Positions 51,894 through 60,243 of a stretch of DNA of 64,000 bases are shown here, piece by piece. A program made the translations under genes and the position numbers. Where the stretch lies: assembly GCA_964633715.1 (NCBI GenBank), contig CAZWHQ010000018.1:17662-81661 (forward strand), read 5' to 3'. This DNA is from JAUWVG01 sp964633715 (GTDB taxonomy: Bacteria; Acidobacteriota; Aminicenantia; Aminicenantales; Aminicenantaceae). Numbering within the stretch: position 1 is the first letter of the stretch; each line of letters begins with the position of its first letter. The notes below the pieces were generated by a model that ran no database searches, was not told the DNA's origin, and saw nothing but the letters and a program-made list of their open reading frames with translations.

Positions 51894-54800
51894 GTGGTCA
51901 AGCTGACAATAAACGGTAACCAGGAAGAATTTGCTGAAGGGAAAAAACTCTTGGAGTGCATCGAGAGTTTGGGGATCCAGGTCCCGACTCTTTGCCATCA
52001 CAAGGCACTGCTCCCCTATGGGGCATGCCGGTTATGCTTGGTCGAAGTGACTCAAGGCACCAGAACAAGCATTCAAACCTCGTGCACATATCCGGCCATG
52101 GACGGCCTTGTTGTACAAACAGATACCGAAGAGATCATTAAGACGCGGCAGATAATGATGGAACTGATACTGGCGCGGTGTCCAGAGATTAAATCCATCC
52201 AGAAATTGGCTGAAGAGCTGGGAGTTAAAGAGACGCGGATCGAAAAGAAAAATGATGATTGTGTTCTCTGTGGATTGTGTGTGCGTGTCTGCCAGGAGAG
52301 GATGGGCATCAATGCTGTCAGTTTTTCGAACCGAGGATCGAAGCGGATGGTCAGCCCGCCTTTTGATGTGCTGTCTGATGTGTGCCAGACCTGCGGAGCT
52401 TGTGCATATATCTGCCCAACAGAGAGGATCAAGCTTGTGGACATCAGCAAAAACAAAGCCGTGCCTATTAACGATGAATACAATGAAGGCCTCATCAAAA
52501 GATCGGCTGCCTATATCTCCTATCCCCAGGCTGTTCCTAACAAAGCGGCCATCGATGAGAGATACTGTGCACACAAACTCAAGGATGAATGCAAAATCTG
52601 CCAGGAATTCTGTGAGGCCGATGCCATCGATTATGATCAGACAGAGACAAAAATGGATCTCAATGTCGGTGCCATTGTTCTCTCCCCGGGATTTGACCTC
52701 TTTGATGCTAAAATCAAGGATGAACTTGGTTATGGCCGCTATTCCAATGTTGTCACTTCAATTGAATTTGAAAGGATCCTCTCGACGACGGGGCCCTACC
52801 TCGGCCATGTTCTCCGGCCAGGGGATCAAAAAGAGCCCAAAAGAGTGGCTTTTATCCAGTGTGTCGGGTCCCGCGACTGCGAGAGAGATTACTGCTCTTC
52901 GGTCTGCTGTATGTACGCCACCAAAGAAGCGATTATTGCCAAAGAGCACGCAGGGAAAGATCTGGAATGTGATATCTTTTTTATGGATATGCGTGCCTTC
53001 AGTAAGGGTTTTGATGAATACTATCAACAGGGCAAGGAGTTGGGAATCACGTATATCCGATGCCGACCTGCATCCATCCGTGAAATACCCGGGACCCAGA
53101 ACCTGTTGATCGAATACATGGATGAAAGCAACGAAAAGGACTCCCGTGAATATGATATGGTTGTCCTGTCTGTAGGTATCCTGCCTCCGGCAGAGGCGAG
53201 TGATATCGCCGATAAATTCGGCATCGAATTGAATGAATTTAATTTTTGTAAAACATCCGTCTTTAATCCTGTTGAAACATCACGCGAAGGAATTTATGCG
53301 GCAGGGCCGTTTACAGAGCCTAAAGATATCCCCGAGACGATCATGCAAGCATCAGGTGCCTCTTCCAAAGTCTTGACTCTTTTGAGAGATGAGAAGGGCA
53401 GTCTGATCACCACAAAGGAATTTCCGCCGGAGATAGATATTTCAGGGCAGGAACCCAGAATTGGTGTATTTGTCTGCCACTGTGGCTCAAATATTGCTTC
53501 TGTGGTCAATGTTCCTGATGTAGTTGAATATGCAAAAACGCTTCCCAATGTTGTTTATTCAGATAATAATCTTTTCACATGCTCCAATGATACTCAAGAT
53601 ATCATCAAGGAAAAAATTAAGGAACACAATTTGAACCGTGTTGTTGTGGCCTCCTGTACCCCCAGAACGCACGAACCGCTGTTCCGAAACACCATCCGTG
53701 AAGCCGGACTCAATCCCTACCTTTTTGAGATGGCCAATATTCGGGATCAATGTTCATGGGTGCATATGGGTGAGCCTGAAAAAGCAACTGTCAAATCTAA
53801 AGACTTGGTCAGGATGGCTGTTGCCAAGTCCCGCTTATTGGAACCTCTAGAGAAAAAATATGTAGAGATTATCAAATCCGCACTGGTCATAGGGGGCGGA
53901 GTTGCGGGAATGTCAGTCGCCATCGAGCTGTCCGGGCAGGGATATGATGTCTATCTTGTTGAAAAAGAAAAAGAGCTGGGCGGAAATCTGCGGCATATTC
54001 ACTACTTGCTGGGAGATGAAAATCCCCAGGAAAAATTGGACGGTCTTATCGAAAAGGTGAAAGGGATAGATAAAATCCATCTGTATACAGAAGCGGAGAT
54101 AGAAAAATTCGAAGGCTCAGTCGGCAACTTCACAACGACGTTAACCGTCAAAGGTAAAACAGTCGAATTTGACCATGGCGTTGTGATTGTGGCCACAGGG
54201 GCAAAGGAATATGAGCCTAAAGAATATTTGTATGGGCAGAATGAAAACGTCTTGACTCAAGTTGAACTTGAGGAGCGGTTGGCGAAAAACGGAAAGTGGT
54301 CCGTTCCAGGCAACAATGGTTTTCCAAAGAATGTTGTGATGATACAGTGTGTCGGTTCTCGGAATGAGGAAAGAGCCTATTGCTCAAGAGTGTGCTGTTC
54401 GGAAGCCGTCAAAAATGCCTTAAAAATTAAAGATCTTTCCCCTGAAACAAATGTCTATATTCTCTTTCGGGATGTGAGAACGTATGGATTCAGCGAAAGC
54501 TATTATACCGAAGCCAGAGATAAGAATGTGATATTCATAAGATATGACGAAGACCTAAAGCCTGAAGTCAAACAAAATGGCAACGGGTTGCTGGTGGAAG
54601 TCTTTGACAAAACATTAAAAAGACCCGTTCAGCTTCCCGTGGACTTGGTTGTGTTGTCTGCAGGGATAGTTGCTGATAAGGGGAACGAATCACTGGCTCA
54701 AAATTTAAAAGTATCCCTGAACAAAGACAAATTTTTTCTTGAAGCCCACATGAAACTCCGCCCGGTTGATTTTGCTACAGATGGAATTTATTTGTGCGGT

Positions 54801-55157
54801 TTGGCCCATTCTCCAAAAGCCATTGAGGAAAGCATCATCCAGGCTCAAGCCACAGCCTCGAGAGCGACAACCGTGCTTTCGCAGGATAGAATTGAGTTGG
54901 AAGCCACGATTTCTCACGTCGTGGATGAAAACTGTGACGGGTGTGCCTACTGTGTGGAACCTTGTCCCTATCAGGCGATCACCCTCATCGAATACATGAA
55001 AGAGGGTGCAGTGAAAAAAACCGTTGAGACCAGCGAATCTGCCTGTAAGGGTTGTGGAGTTTGCATGGCAACATGTCCAAAGAAGGGAATCTATATTAAA
55101 GGCTTTAAACTAGAACAGCTCGAAGCGCAGGCCAATGCGGCCTTAGGAGTGGGATAA
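51894..55157 (+). CDS. NuoG-type Fe-S domain fused to the HdrA C-terminal half and to a second HdrA
   Basis: It starts with GTG, and GGAGG lies six bases upstream. The 1087-residue protein begins with a NuoG/HydA-like [2Fe-2S] domain (Cys34, 45, 48, 64) and two ferredoxin motifs (CVLCGLC...; CQTCGACAYICP). At about residue 195 it continues as the second half of an HdrA (YNEGLIKRSAAYISYPQAVP, CKICQEFC, GAIVLSPGFDLFD, FIQCVGSRD). A second HdrA-like unit follows from about 525, with VCHCGSN, FAD motif VIGGGVAGMS (about 664), another FIQCVGSR-like stretch and two C-terminal ferredoxin motifs (CDGCAYC; CKGCGVC). The first HdrA part lacks the FAD-binding half, which is encoded at 47439. Confidence 0.87.
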   Translation: MVKLTINGNQEEFAEGKKLLECIESLGIQVPTLCHHKALLPYGACRLCLVEVTQGTRTSIQTSCTYPAMDGLVVQTDTEEIIKTRQIMMELILARCPEIKSIQKLAEELGVKETRIEKKNDDCVLCGLCVRVCQERMGINAVSFSNRGSKRMVSPPFDVLSDVCQTCGACAYICPTERIKLVDISKNKAVPINDEYNEGLIKRSAAYISYPQAVPNKAAIDERYCAHKLKDECKICQEFCEADAIDYDQTETKMDLNVGAIVLSPGFDLFDAKIKDELGYGRYSNVVTSIEFERILSTTGPYLGHVLRPGDQKEPKRVAFIQCVGSRDCERDYCSSVCCMYATKEAIIAKEHAGKDLECDIFFMDMRAFSKGFDEYYQQGKELGITYIRCRPASIREIPGTQNLLIEYMDESNEKDSREYDMVVLSVGILPPAEASDIADKFGIELNEFNFCKTSVFNPVETSREGIYAAGPFTEPKDIPETIMQASGASSKVLTLLRDEKGSLITTKEFPPEIDISGQEPRIGVFVCHCGSNIASVVNVPDVVEYAKTLPNVVYSDNNLFTCSNDTQDIIKEKIKEHNLNRVVVASCTPRTHEPLFRNTIREAGLNPYLFEMANIRDQCSWVHMGEPEKATVKSKDLVRMAVAKSRLLEPLEKKYVEIIKSALVIGGGVAGMSVAIELSGQGYDVYLVEKEKELGGNLRHIHYLLGDENPQEKLDGLIEKVKGIDKIHLYTEAEIEKFEGSVGNFTTTLTVKGKTVEFDHGVVIVATGAKEYEPKEYLYGQNENVLTQVELEERLAKNGKWSVPGNNGFPKNVVMIQCVGSRNEERAYCSRVCCSEAVKNALKIKDLSPETNVYILFRDVRTYGFSESYYTEARDKNVIFIRYDEDLKPEVKQNGNGLLVEVFDKTLKRPVQLPVDLVVLSAGIVADKGNESLAQNLKVSLNKDKFFLEAHMKLRPVDFATDGIYLCGLAHSPKAIEESIIQAQATASRATTVLSQDRIELEATISHVVDENCDGCAYCVEPCPYQAITLIEYMKEGAVKKTVETSESACKGCGVCMATCPKKGIYIKGFKLEQLEAQANAALGVG

Positions 55158-55570
55158 TGCAAGATGAATTCGATCCTTTGATTGTGAGTTTTTGTTGCAA
55201 CTGGTGTTCCTACACCGGAGCGGATCTGGCAGGTGTATCCAGGCTTCAATATCCTCCAAATATCAGAATTATCAGAGTCATGTGTTCCGGTATGGTCCAT
55301 CCCAACCTCGTGATCGAGGCCCTCACAAAAGGGGCGGATGGTGTCATCATTTGCGGCTGTCATCCTGGTGACTGTCACTATGAAGATGGGAACTTAAAGG
55401 CAGAAAAAAGAGCGGATGCCATAAATTTGATGCTCGAGGACTTTGGTCTGGAAGAGGAACGGTTCCGGCTGGAGTGGGTTTCGGCATCCGAGGGTCCCAA
55501 ATTTGCCCAGGTGATGACAGATTTTACAGGGCAGATTAAAAAACTGGGCCCCAGCCCATACAAAATGTAA
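55157..55570 (+). CDS. mvhD: Methyl-viologen-reducing hydrogenase delta subunit MvhD
   Basis: This 137-residue [2Fe-2S] protein connects the NiFe hydrogenase MvhAG to HdrA. It has the family cysteines in SFCCNWCSYTG (about 11-21), RVMCSGMV (about 38) and ICGCHPGDCHYEDGN (about 72-86). Its ATG overlaps the stop of the HdrA fusion by one base, so the link to Hdr is genetic as well as structural. MvhA and MvhG are encoded about 4.7-7.4 kb away on the opposite strand. Confidence 0.93.
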   Translation: MQDEFDPLIVSFCCNWCSYTGADLAGVSRLQYPPNIRIIRVMCSGMVHPNLVIEALTKGADGVIICGCHPGDCHYEDGNLKAEKRADAINLMLEDFGLEEERFRLEWVSASEGPKFAQVMTDFTGQIKKLGPSPYKM

Positions 55571-55583
55571 GAGAGGAATTGTT

Positions 55584-55790
55584 ATGCCAAAATCATCTTC
55601 TATAATCGATGGAAAAAAATTCATGTGGGACGGGGTCACCTACGAATCTGAAACTGACGCACAAGCGGCAAAAAAAACATTTGAAGAAGAAGGATTTGAA
55701 GTCGAGCTGATCAAGGAAAACGACCAATCCCTGATCTACACGAGACGGGTGGTGACAGAGATTGTCGTGGAGGGTGAGGCTCCAGCCTGA
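55584..55790 (+). CDS. Small uncharacterised protein at the end of the hdr-mvhD operon
   Basis: This 68-residue acidic protein starts 13 bases after mvhD with GAGAGGA in the ribosome-site position. Features: FMWDGVTYESETDAQAAKKT (about 14-33), EEGFEVELI (about 36-44) and a conserved-looking ending YTRRVVTEIVVEG. It has no cysteines, signal or membrane segment. I do not recognise a named family. Its place suggests an accessory or assembly role for the Hdr-Mvh complex, which is inference only. Confidence 0.6.
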   Translation: MPKSSSIIDGKKFMWDGVTYESETDAQAAKKTFEEEGFEVELIKENDQSLIYTRRVVTEIVVEGEAPA

Positions 55791-55841
55791 TCTTTAATCA
55801 TAAAAACTGCAGGCCACACTATCATCTCTTTGGATATCTTT

Positions 55842-56369
55842 TTAGGGAATTCTTTTGAGGTCTTCTTTTATAAGCTTTATAACTTCAGGTGTATTGATGG
55901 GGGCACCGTTTAATTGAGTTTTGATTTCTTCTGTATCCAGGATGTATTCCTTCTTATCCTTCTTATGGATATAATAAAAATCGATGTCCGGATTCCCCAG
56001 AATAAGGGTGACCATTGTCTGTCCCATATCTCCCAAAGGCTGTCGATCGATGTGGCTGAGTTGAAAAGTTGCCCAGATCTTTGTGCCAGTCCCCTTTTTT
56101 GACTCCAGAGAAAAACTTCCATTGGCTCTCTTGGCGGATTCAGATAAAAGAGATAATCCTAATCCGAAGCGGCGGACCGTTTTGGACGTGTAGAAAGGAT
56201 CAAGAACCCTATTAATGGTATCCGTATCCATGCCGACACCGTTGTCGATGATTTCAAGTGAGAGAATATCATCTTCCTTGTCTTCGACTATCCTGATTTC
56301 AATTCTGTTCGCTTTAGCCGCGACAGAATTTTCTACGATATCCAGGATGTGTAGAGACAAATCTTCCAT
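55842..56369 (-). CDS. HATPase-domain protein (histidine-kinase-like ATPase without HisKA)
   Basis: This 175-residue protein is the ATP-binding domain of a histidine kinase on its own: N-box HILDIVENSVAAKANRI (about 7-23), DNGVGMD (about 42-48), FGLGLSLLSESAKRANG (about 67-83) and GTGTKIWATF. There is no His phosphoacceptor or transmembrane part, so it probably phosphorylates or binds a partner, as in FeFe-hydrogenase-linked operons. It is the last gene of the leftward mvh unit, five bases after the PHP gene. A second, different HATPase protein lies at 58781. Confidence 0.85.
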   Translation of the reverse strand: MEDLSLHILDIVENSVAAKANRIEIRIVEDKEDDILSLEIIDNGVGMDTDTINRVLDPFYTSKTVRRFGLGLSLLSESAKRANGSFSLESKKGTGTKIWATFQLSHIDRQPLGDMGQTMVTLILGNPDIDFYYIHKKDKKEYILDTEEIKTQLNGAPINTPEVIKLIKEDLKRIP

Positions 56370-56373
56370 GGGA

Positions 56374-57105
56374 TTAGTGGATCAATTTTCTTCCTTCTTC
56401 ATTCCTGAAGGCTTTTTTTATCTCTGCCACTGTTGCTTCTTCGATCAGGAATGAGGAAAAACTTTTTCCGATATCTTCAGGGTAATGGGCGTCTGATGAA
56501 GAGCAGATAGGGTAGGGCGTTTTGTACCTGTCAACGGCATCCTTGTAGCTGACCCGAGGAGACACTTCCAGGGCGTCCAAACCTAAATCTTTAGGGATAA
56601 ATCCCAGCTGGCCCAAAATACTGAAAGCTTCTCTATCTATATGAGAGGCAATGGCCAATCCCTCCAAAGCATGAATATATTTAATAATCTCTTCGAGAGG
56701 AATGTTTGTCGCACCGATCAACAGTTTGTCCTCAAAACCCAGGACTTCCTCTTTTTCGTTGACGATAACCTGCATTCCAAAAGCTTCTTGATCATTTTTC
56801 CCAGAAAGGTTGTTGTAGACAAATTCTTGGAGCTTGAGTGCATTATGGAGCTCATCAAAAAGGGCCAGCACATGTACTTCCTCTTCTGATGTGACCTCCA
56901 TTCCCGGGAGGATATGGATATTCCGTGTTTTGGCGGCCTTCATTACTGCAGAAGAATTGCCCGTAGAGTTGTGGTCACAGATGCCTAAAATATCCAGCCC
57001 TTTATCGATAGCAGATGAGAGGATTTTCTTGGGAGACATATCCAGTTCTGTACAGGGAGACAGACATGTATGAATATGTAAATCTGCTTTAAATATTTTA
57101 AGCAA
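56374..57105 (-). CDS. PHP-domain phosphoesterase of the hydrogenase regulatory cluster
   Basis: This 243-residue PHP protein has metal ligands in DLHIHTCLSPC (about 7-17), ICDHNSTGN (about 41-49), LPGMEVTSEEEVHVLA (about 64-79), SHIDREAF (about 158) and SSDAHYPEDIG (about 203-213). It is similar to the short PHP proteins found beside FeFe-hydrogenase genes in Clostridia. The substrate is unknown. It follows a DRTGG gene by ten bases. Confidence 0.85.
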   Translation of the reverse strand: MLKIFKADLHIHTCLSPCTELDMSPKKILSSAIDKGLDILGICDHNSTGNSSAVMKAAKTRNIHILPGMEVTSEEEVHVLALFDELHNALKLQEFVYNNLSGKNDQEAFGMQVIVNEKEEVLGFEDKLLIGATNIPLEEIIKYIHALEGLAIASHIDREAFSILGQLGFIPKDLGLDALEVSPRVSYKDAVDRYKTPYPICSSSDAHYPEDIGKSFSSFLIEEATVAEIKKAFRNEEGRKLIH

Positions 57106-57115
57106 AGAATTAAAA

Positions 57116-57451
57116 CTAGGAACTCATCAATGTGTACAATTTTCCTGACACTTCATAGGCCATTAAGTTTGTGCAAAAAAGAGGAACTTTTTCCTCGTTT
57201 GCCTTTTCGATCGTGTCAGAATTGGGCTCTCGGCTGTTGACAATGATGATTCCCGCCAGGTCTTTTAATTTTGCCACAGCCACAATATTCTGATGTGTTT
57301 GAAGCGTGATCCAAAGATTTTTTTCTTGGCTGTTGGCGATCACATCACTGAGCAGATCACTGCTGTAACCGCCAGTGACTTCAGTGTTTAAATTGTCTTT
57401 GCCCGAAATAATGGAGAGCTGAAGTTTTTCTATGATTTCATTTAGGTTCAT
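57116..57451 (-). CDS. DRTGG-domain protein, copy 2
   Basis: This 111-residue protein consists of one DRTGG domain: N-terminal KLQLSIISGKDNLNTEVTGG (about 9-28), LLSDVIANSQEKNLWITL (about 33-50) and a C-terminal half with AGIIIVNSREPNSD and VPLFCTNLMAYEVSG. DRTGG domains occur in HPr kinases and in small proteins next to hydrogenase genes; ligand unknown. It overlaps the FeFe-like gene by 14 bases. It clearly matches the protein at 59223 (LMSDVLAF versus LLSDVIAN; VPLFCTNLMAYEVSGKLY versus IPLLSTKYMMYKACGILY). Confidence 0.85.
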   Translation of the reverse strand: MNLNEIIEKLQLSIISGKDNLNTEVTGGYSSDLLSDVIANSQEKNLWITLQTHQNIVAVAKLKDLAGIIIVNSREPNSDTIEKANEEKVPLFCTNLMAYEVSGKLYTLMSS

Positions 57452-58784
57452 TTTTTCCTCTTTCTCTAAAAAAAGATTTGTTTAAAAGTTTATTAAGTTC
57501 TTGAGTAAGAGACTCGAATTTTTTCGGGAAGTTAAAAATGCAGTCAGAGAGATTGGCCTCTCCCATAATGACGTCGTCGGCAAAGGTCAAACATGTGGGG
57601 GAGCCGCAGACGCCACAGTCGATTTTGGGGAGGGAGGCATATATTTCGTCCTTCTCCTTTCTCTTTTTGATTGCCTTTGTGAGATCTTTATCAAGAGGTG
57701 TAGCTGGGCGGGGTTCGAATTTTCCTTCGATGAGAAAATAATTTTTTTTGTATAGTTTTCTCACCTCGCGGATATCCGGACAGGCTTTGATTTTTTCGTA
57801 CTGAAGGGTTTCTATCAATTGGACGATTTTATTGTAAGAGATATAAAGGTTTTCAACAGTTAAAGAGCCGCCCACACAGCCCTGTGGACAGGAATACGCC
57901 TCGATAAAATCGATATTTCTTAACTTTCCGCGTTCGATGTCATCAAAAACATCTAAAACATCGGATATTCCTGAAACGGACAGGGAGTTTTTTAACCGGA
58001 GAGTGCGGCATATGCCTCCAACCATGGCCCAACCGATCCCCAATATACAGATATTTTCAAGGGATTTCTGGTAACTCCCTTTGTTAATGTTCTCCATGGC
58101 TGTGAGAAGCGGGCCGTAGATATCCGAGATGGAGACAGCTCCATCTAGGTGCGATTTCCCTTTTTCAGCGGGCTGTCGTATGGAAATCATTTTGGCCGGG
58201 CATGGAGTGAGATAAAAGGTACCGATCTCCTCCTGTTTTAAACCCAATTCCTTTGATTTTTTCTTTTTGATTTCTCTTGAAGCGATTTCCCTGGGGAGAT
58301 CGATGGGAATGATGAGCTCAGTAAGGTCGGGATACTTTACCTGGATCAGACGAACGATAGTCGGACAGGCAATAGAGATGAGAGGTTTAGGCCCCTCGTA
58401 TTCCCGAATGTATTCCTGGATGGCAAAGCTAACTTCACCGCATATGGGTGCCATGTCAATGGCTTCATCAAAACCCAGCTTTTTCAAACCGGCAACGATT
58501 TTGTCGGGGAGAATCTCTCTGCCGAACTGAGCATAAAGAGGAGGAGACGGGATGGCTACGGTATATTTGAATTTGTCCAGGTCTCCAAAAGGATCTGTTA
58601 GGGGAAGGATAGCGTTGTTGGGGCAGGCGCTGATGCATTCGCCGCAGTCAATGCATTTATCGTCCTTAATGGTGGCCTTTCCATTTTTCACTCGGATCGC
58701 CTGTGTCGGACAGATCCGCATGCATTTCATTCCTCCGTCGCACTTGTCTTGATCGATGTGAATAGCGTGATAGTAAAGGCTCAT
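57438..58784 (-). CDS. FeFe-hydrogenase-like sensory protein (HydS-type)
   Basis: The 448-residue protein has two N-terminal ferredoxin motifs (CMRICP; CIDCGECISACP), a FeFe-hydrogenase large-subunit domain (about 75-330) and a C-terminal [4Fe-4S] domain (CGVCGSPTC...DCIF, about 387-415). The H-cluster cysteines are present: Cys140 in SIACP, Cys195 in TPCPAK, and Cys299 and Cys303 in SCPQGCVGG. The proton-relay Cys before Cys140 is replaced by Ala, as in sensory rather than catalytic enzymes. With DRTGG, PHP and HATPase neighbours it probably senses H2 or redox state. No FeFe maturases (HydEFG) are in the window. Confidence 0.83.
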   Translation of the reverse strand: MSLYYHAIHIDQDKCDGGMKCMRICPTQAIRVKNGKATIKDDKCIDCGECISACPNNAILPLTDPFGDLDKFKYTVAIPSPPLYAQFGREILPDKIVAGLKKLGFDEAIDMAPICGEVSFAIQEYIREYEGPKPLISIACPTIVRLIQVKYPDLTELIIPIDLPREIASREIKKKKSKELGLKQEEIGTFYLTPCPAKMISIRQPAEKGKSHLDGAVSISDIYGPLLTAMENINKGSYQKSLENICILGIGWAMVGGICRTLRLKNSLSVSGISDVLDVFDDIERGKLRNIDFIEAYSCPQGCVGGSLTVENLYISYNKIVQLIETLQYEKIKACPDIREVRKLYKKNYFLIEGKFEPRPATPLDKDLTKAIKKRKEKDEIYASLPKIDCGVCGSPTCLTFADDVIMGEANLSDCIFNFPKKFESLTQELNKLLNKSFFRERGKNEPK

Positions 58785-59248
58785 TGGTTTCCTGTCTGAT
58801 TAAGATAAAAAAGGATGTTTACAGTTGTGCCTTTGCCAGGGATTGATGAAATCCTGAACTCATCGGCATTTTTCTTGATGTTGGGCAATCCCATTCCTGC
58901 ACCAAATCCCATTTCGCGCATCTCATGAGTTGCCGTCGAAAATCCTTCCTTCATGGCCATATCGATATCGGAAATACCCTGCCCCTTGTCTATGATTTGG
59001 ATCTTGATTTTATCGGGACTTATGGAAAGCAAAACTTCTGCCTTATCCGCATACATTACGACGTTCATCTCTGCTTCGTAAATGGCTATGGCTACTCGCC
59101 TTATGATAGACGAACTGATCCCAATCTCCTGGAGAAGCTCTTTGATCTGAGTCGAAACATTGCCTGCCCGGCTGAAATCATGGCTGGCTATCAAGTAGCG
59201 CTTGGATAATTCGGTCTCTGAACTATTCAATCGTTTTTTTCTCCACAT
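58781..59248 (-). CDS. RsbW-like ATP-binding protein (anti-sigma/serine kinase type)
   Basis: This 155-residue protein has a GHKL ATPase fold of the RsbW/SpoIIAB type: VAIAIYEAEMNVVMYA (about 52-67, N-box), IIDKGQGISD (about 84-93), GFGAGMGLPNIKKNADEF (about 113-130) and GKGTTVNILFYL. It overlaps the FeFe-like gene (four bases) and the upstream DRTGG gene (26 bases). Such proteins are found with HydABC hydrogenases. Whether it acts as an anti-sigma factor or on the sensor protein is unknown. Confidence 0.85.
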   Translation of the reverse strand: MWRKKRLNSSETELSKRYLIASHDFSRAGNVSTQIKELLQEIGISSSIIRRVAIAIYEAEMNVVMYADKAEVLLSISPDKIKIQIIDKGQGISDIDMAMKEGFSTATHEMREMGFGAGMGLPNIKKNADEFRISSIPGKGTTVNILFYLNQTGNQ

Positions 59249-59591
59249 CGCTCACGCCTGGCAGCCCAGATCCATAGAGAATTCCACAAGCTTTATACAT
59301 CATGTATTTTGTCGAAAGGAGCGGGATTCCCAAAGATTTTGCCATTTTGATCCCATTTTGATCAGGTCTTTTGCCCCTTACGTAGATGATGGCCTTGGCT
59401 TCGATAAAGTCTGCTGTGCGAACGGACTGAACATTGGATAAGCCGGTTAAAAGTAGAAGACCCGGTTTACTGAAAGCCAAAACATCACTCATGAGGTCTG
59501 AGCCACCAGCAAATTCAATCTCCAGATTTAGAACCTCATCTCCACAGATGACTTCGGCCTCAAGAAGGTTTTTTATGTCTTGGAGTTTCAT
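59223..59591 (-). CDS. DRTGG-domain protein, copy 1
   Basis: This 122-residue single DRTGG domain has DIKNLLEAEVICGDEVLNLE (about 4-23), GGSDLMSDVLAFSKPGLLLL (about 29-48), AKAIIYVRGKRPDQNG (about 66) and IPLLSTKYMMYKACGILY near the end. It is the first regulatory gene after the hydrogenase protease, 29 bases downstream, and is paralogous to 57116-57451. The two copies bracket the RsbW-like and FeFe-like genes. Confidence 0.85.
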   Translation of the reverse strand: MKLQDIKNLLEAEVICGDEVLNLEIEFAGGSDLMSDVLAFSKPGLLLLTGLSNVQSVRTADFIEAKAIIYVRGKRPDQNGIKMAKSLGIPLLSTKYMMYKACGILYGSGLPGVSDVEKKTIE

Positions 59592-59620
59592 GTCTCAATT
59601 ATATCTGTTCTATTTCTCTC

Positions 59621-60109
59621 TTAAAAGAACTCCTCTGCAATGCGTTGGGCCATCAAAGGGACGGCCTTCTGGACAGGTTCTGATAATCCCCCTTCCATGG
59701 ATTCAGGAATGGACTCAATTTGACAGGCCATCACTCTCACTCTGACTGCGCATAAATCCTGGAGTTCTTTTAAAAGATTCGATGAAGGGACTTGGTGTAT
59801 CGAGAAATCATCGATTTTTACCTCGGGGATTTCTTCAAGAGAAATCTCGAATACTTCTCCAGGTTTTCTCTCTTTGTCCACAGCATCAATGATGACAATG
59901 ACCTTGGGTCTGGGTTCACTTAAGGTGAGGGTAAATAAAACTCTGCGGATTCCTGTGCCGACATCGTGGAGACATACATTGTTTGGAATGGCGTAGTGTG
60001 CATTCAAATAATCTATAACTTCAGGACCAAATCCATCGTCGCCGAAAAGTTTGTTGCCACATCCGGCTATTAGTATTTCTTTTTGACAAAAACTCGGGAG
60101 TTGTTCCAT
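59621..60109 (-). CDS. Hydrogenase maturation protease (HycI/FrhD-type)
   Basis: This 162-residue endopeptidase of the M52 type removes the C-terminal tail of the NiFe large subunit after nickel insertion. It has IAGCGNKLFGDDGFGPEVID (about 14-33, with a nickel-sensing acidic residue in GDDGFG), HDVGTGIR (about 48) and IIDAVDKERKPGEV (about 72-85), and a His in SIHQVPSSN. It follows mvhA in the same direction, with a 134-base gap that contains only a short hairpin (60172-60199). Confidence 0.9.
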   Translation of the reverse strand: MEQLPSFCQKEILIAGCGNKLFGDDGFGPEVIDYLNAHYAIPNNVCLHDVGTGIRRVLFTLTLSEPRPKVIVIIDAVDKERKPGEVFEISLEEIPEVKIDDFSIHQVPSSNLLKELQDLCAVRVRVMACQIESIPESMEGGLSEPVQKAVPLMAQRIAEEFF

Positions 60110-60243
60110 TTTAAACTCGTATTTCTGTCGCCGTGGAAAAGGATGAGTAAGGACACCGCAAAAGATTCGGGGTGCCCGCCCTCAAAAGAGAACGGGCACA
60201 CCGCTGATATCAACAACAAGAGTGAAGGATAAAACCCAGCAAC

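Noticed and set aside
52252..53109. 285-codon + strand frame inside the NuoG/HdrA gene
   Set aside because: It is a shifted frame of a gene with continuous domain matches; its product is Ser/Arg-rich without any recognisable domain and it has no ribosome site.
60172..60199. Hairpin GTGCCCG...CGGGCAC between mvhA and the protease gene
   Set aside because: It was considered as a terminator, but the stem is short (7 bp), the loop is long and there is no T-run in the direction of transcription. At most it is a processing or attenuation site.
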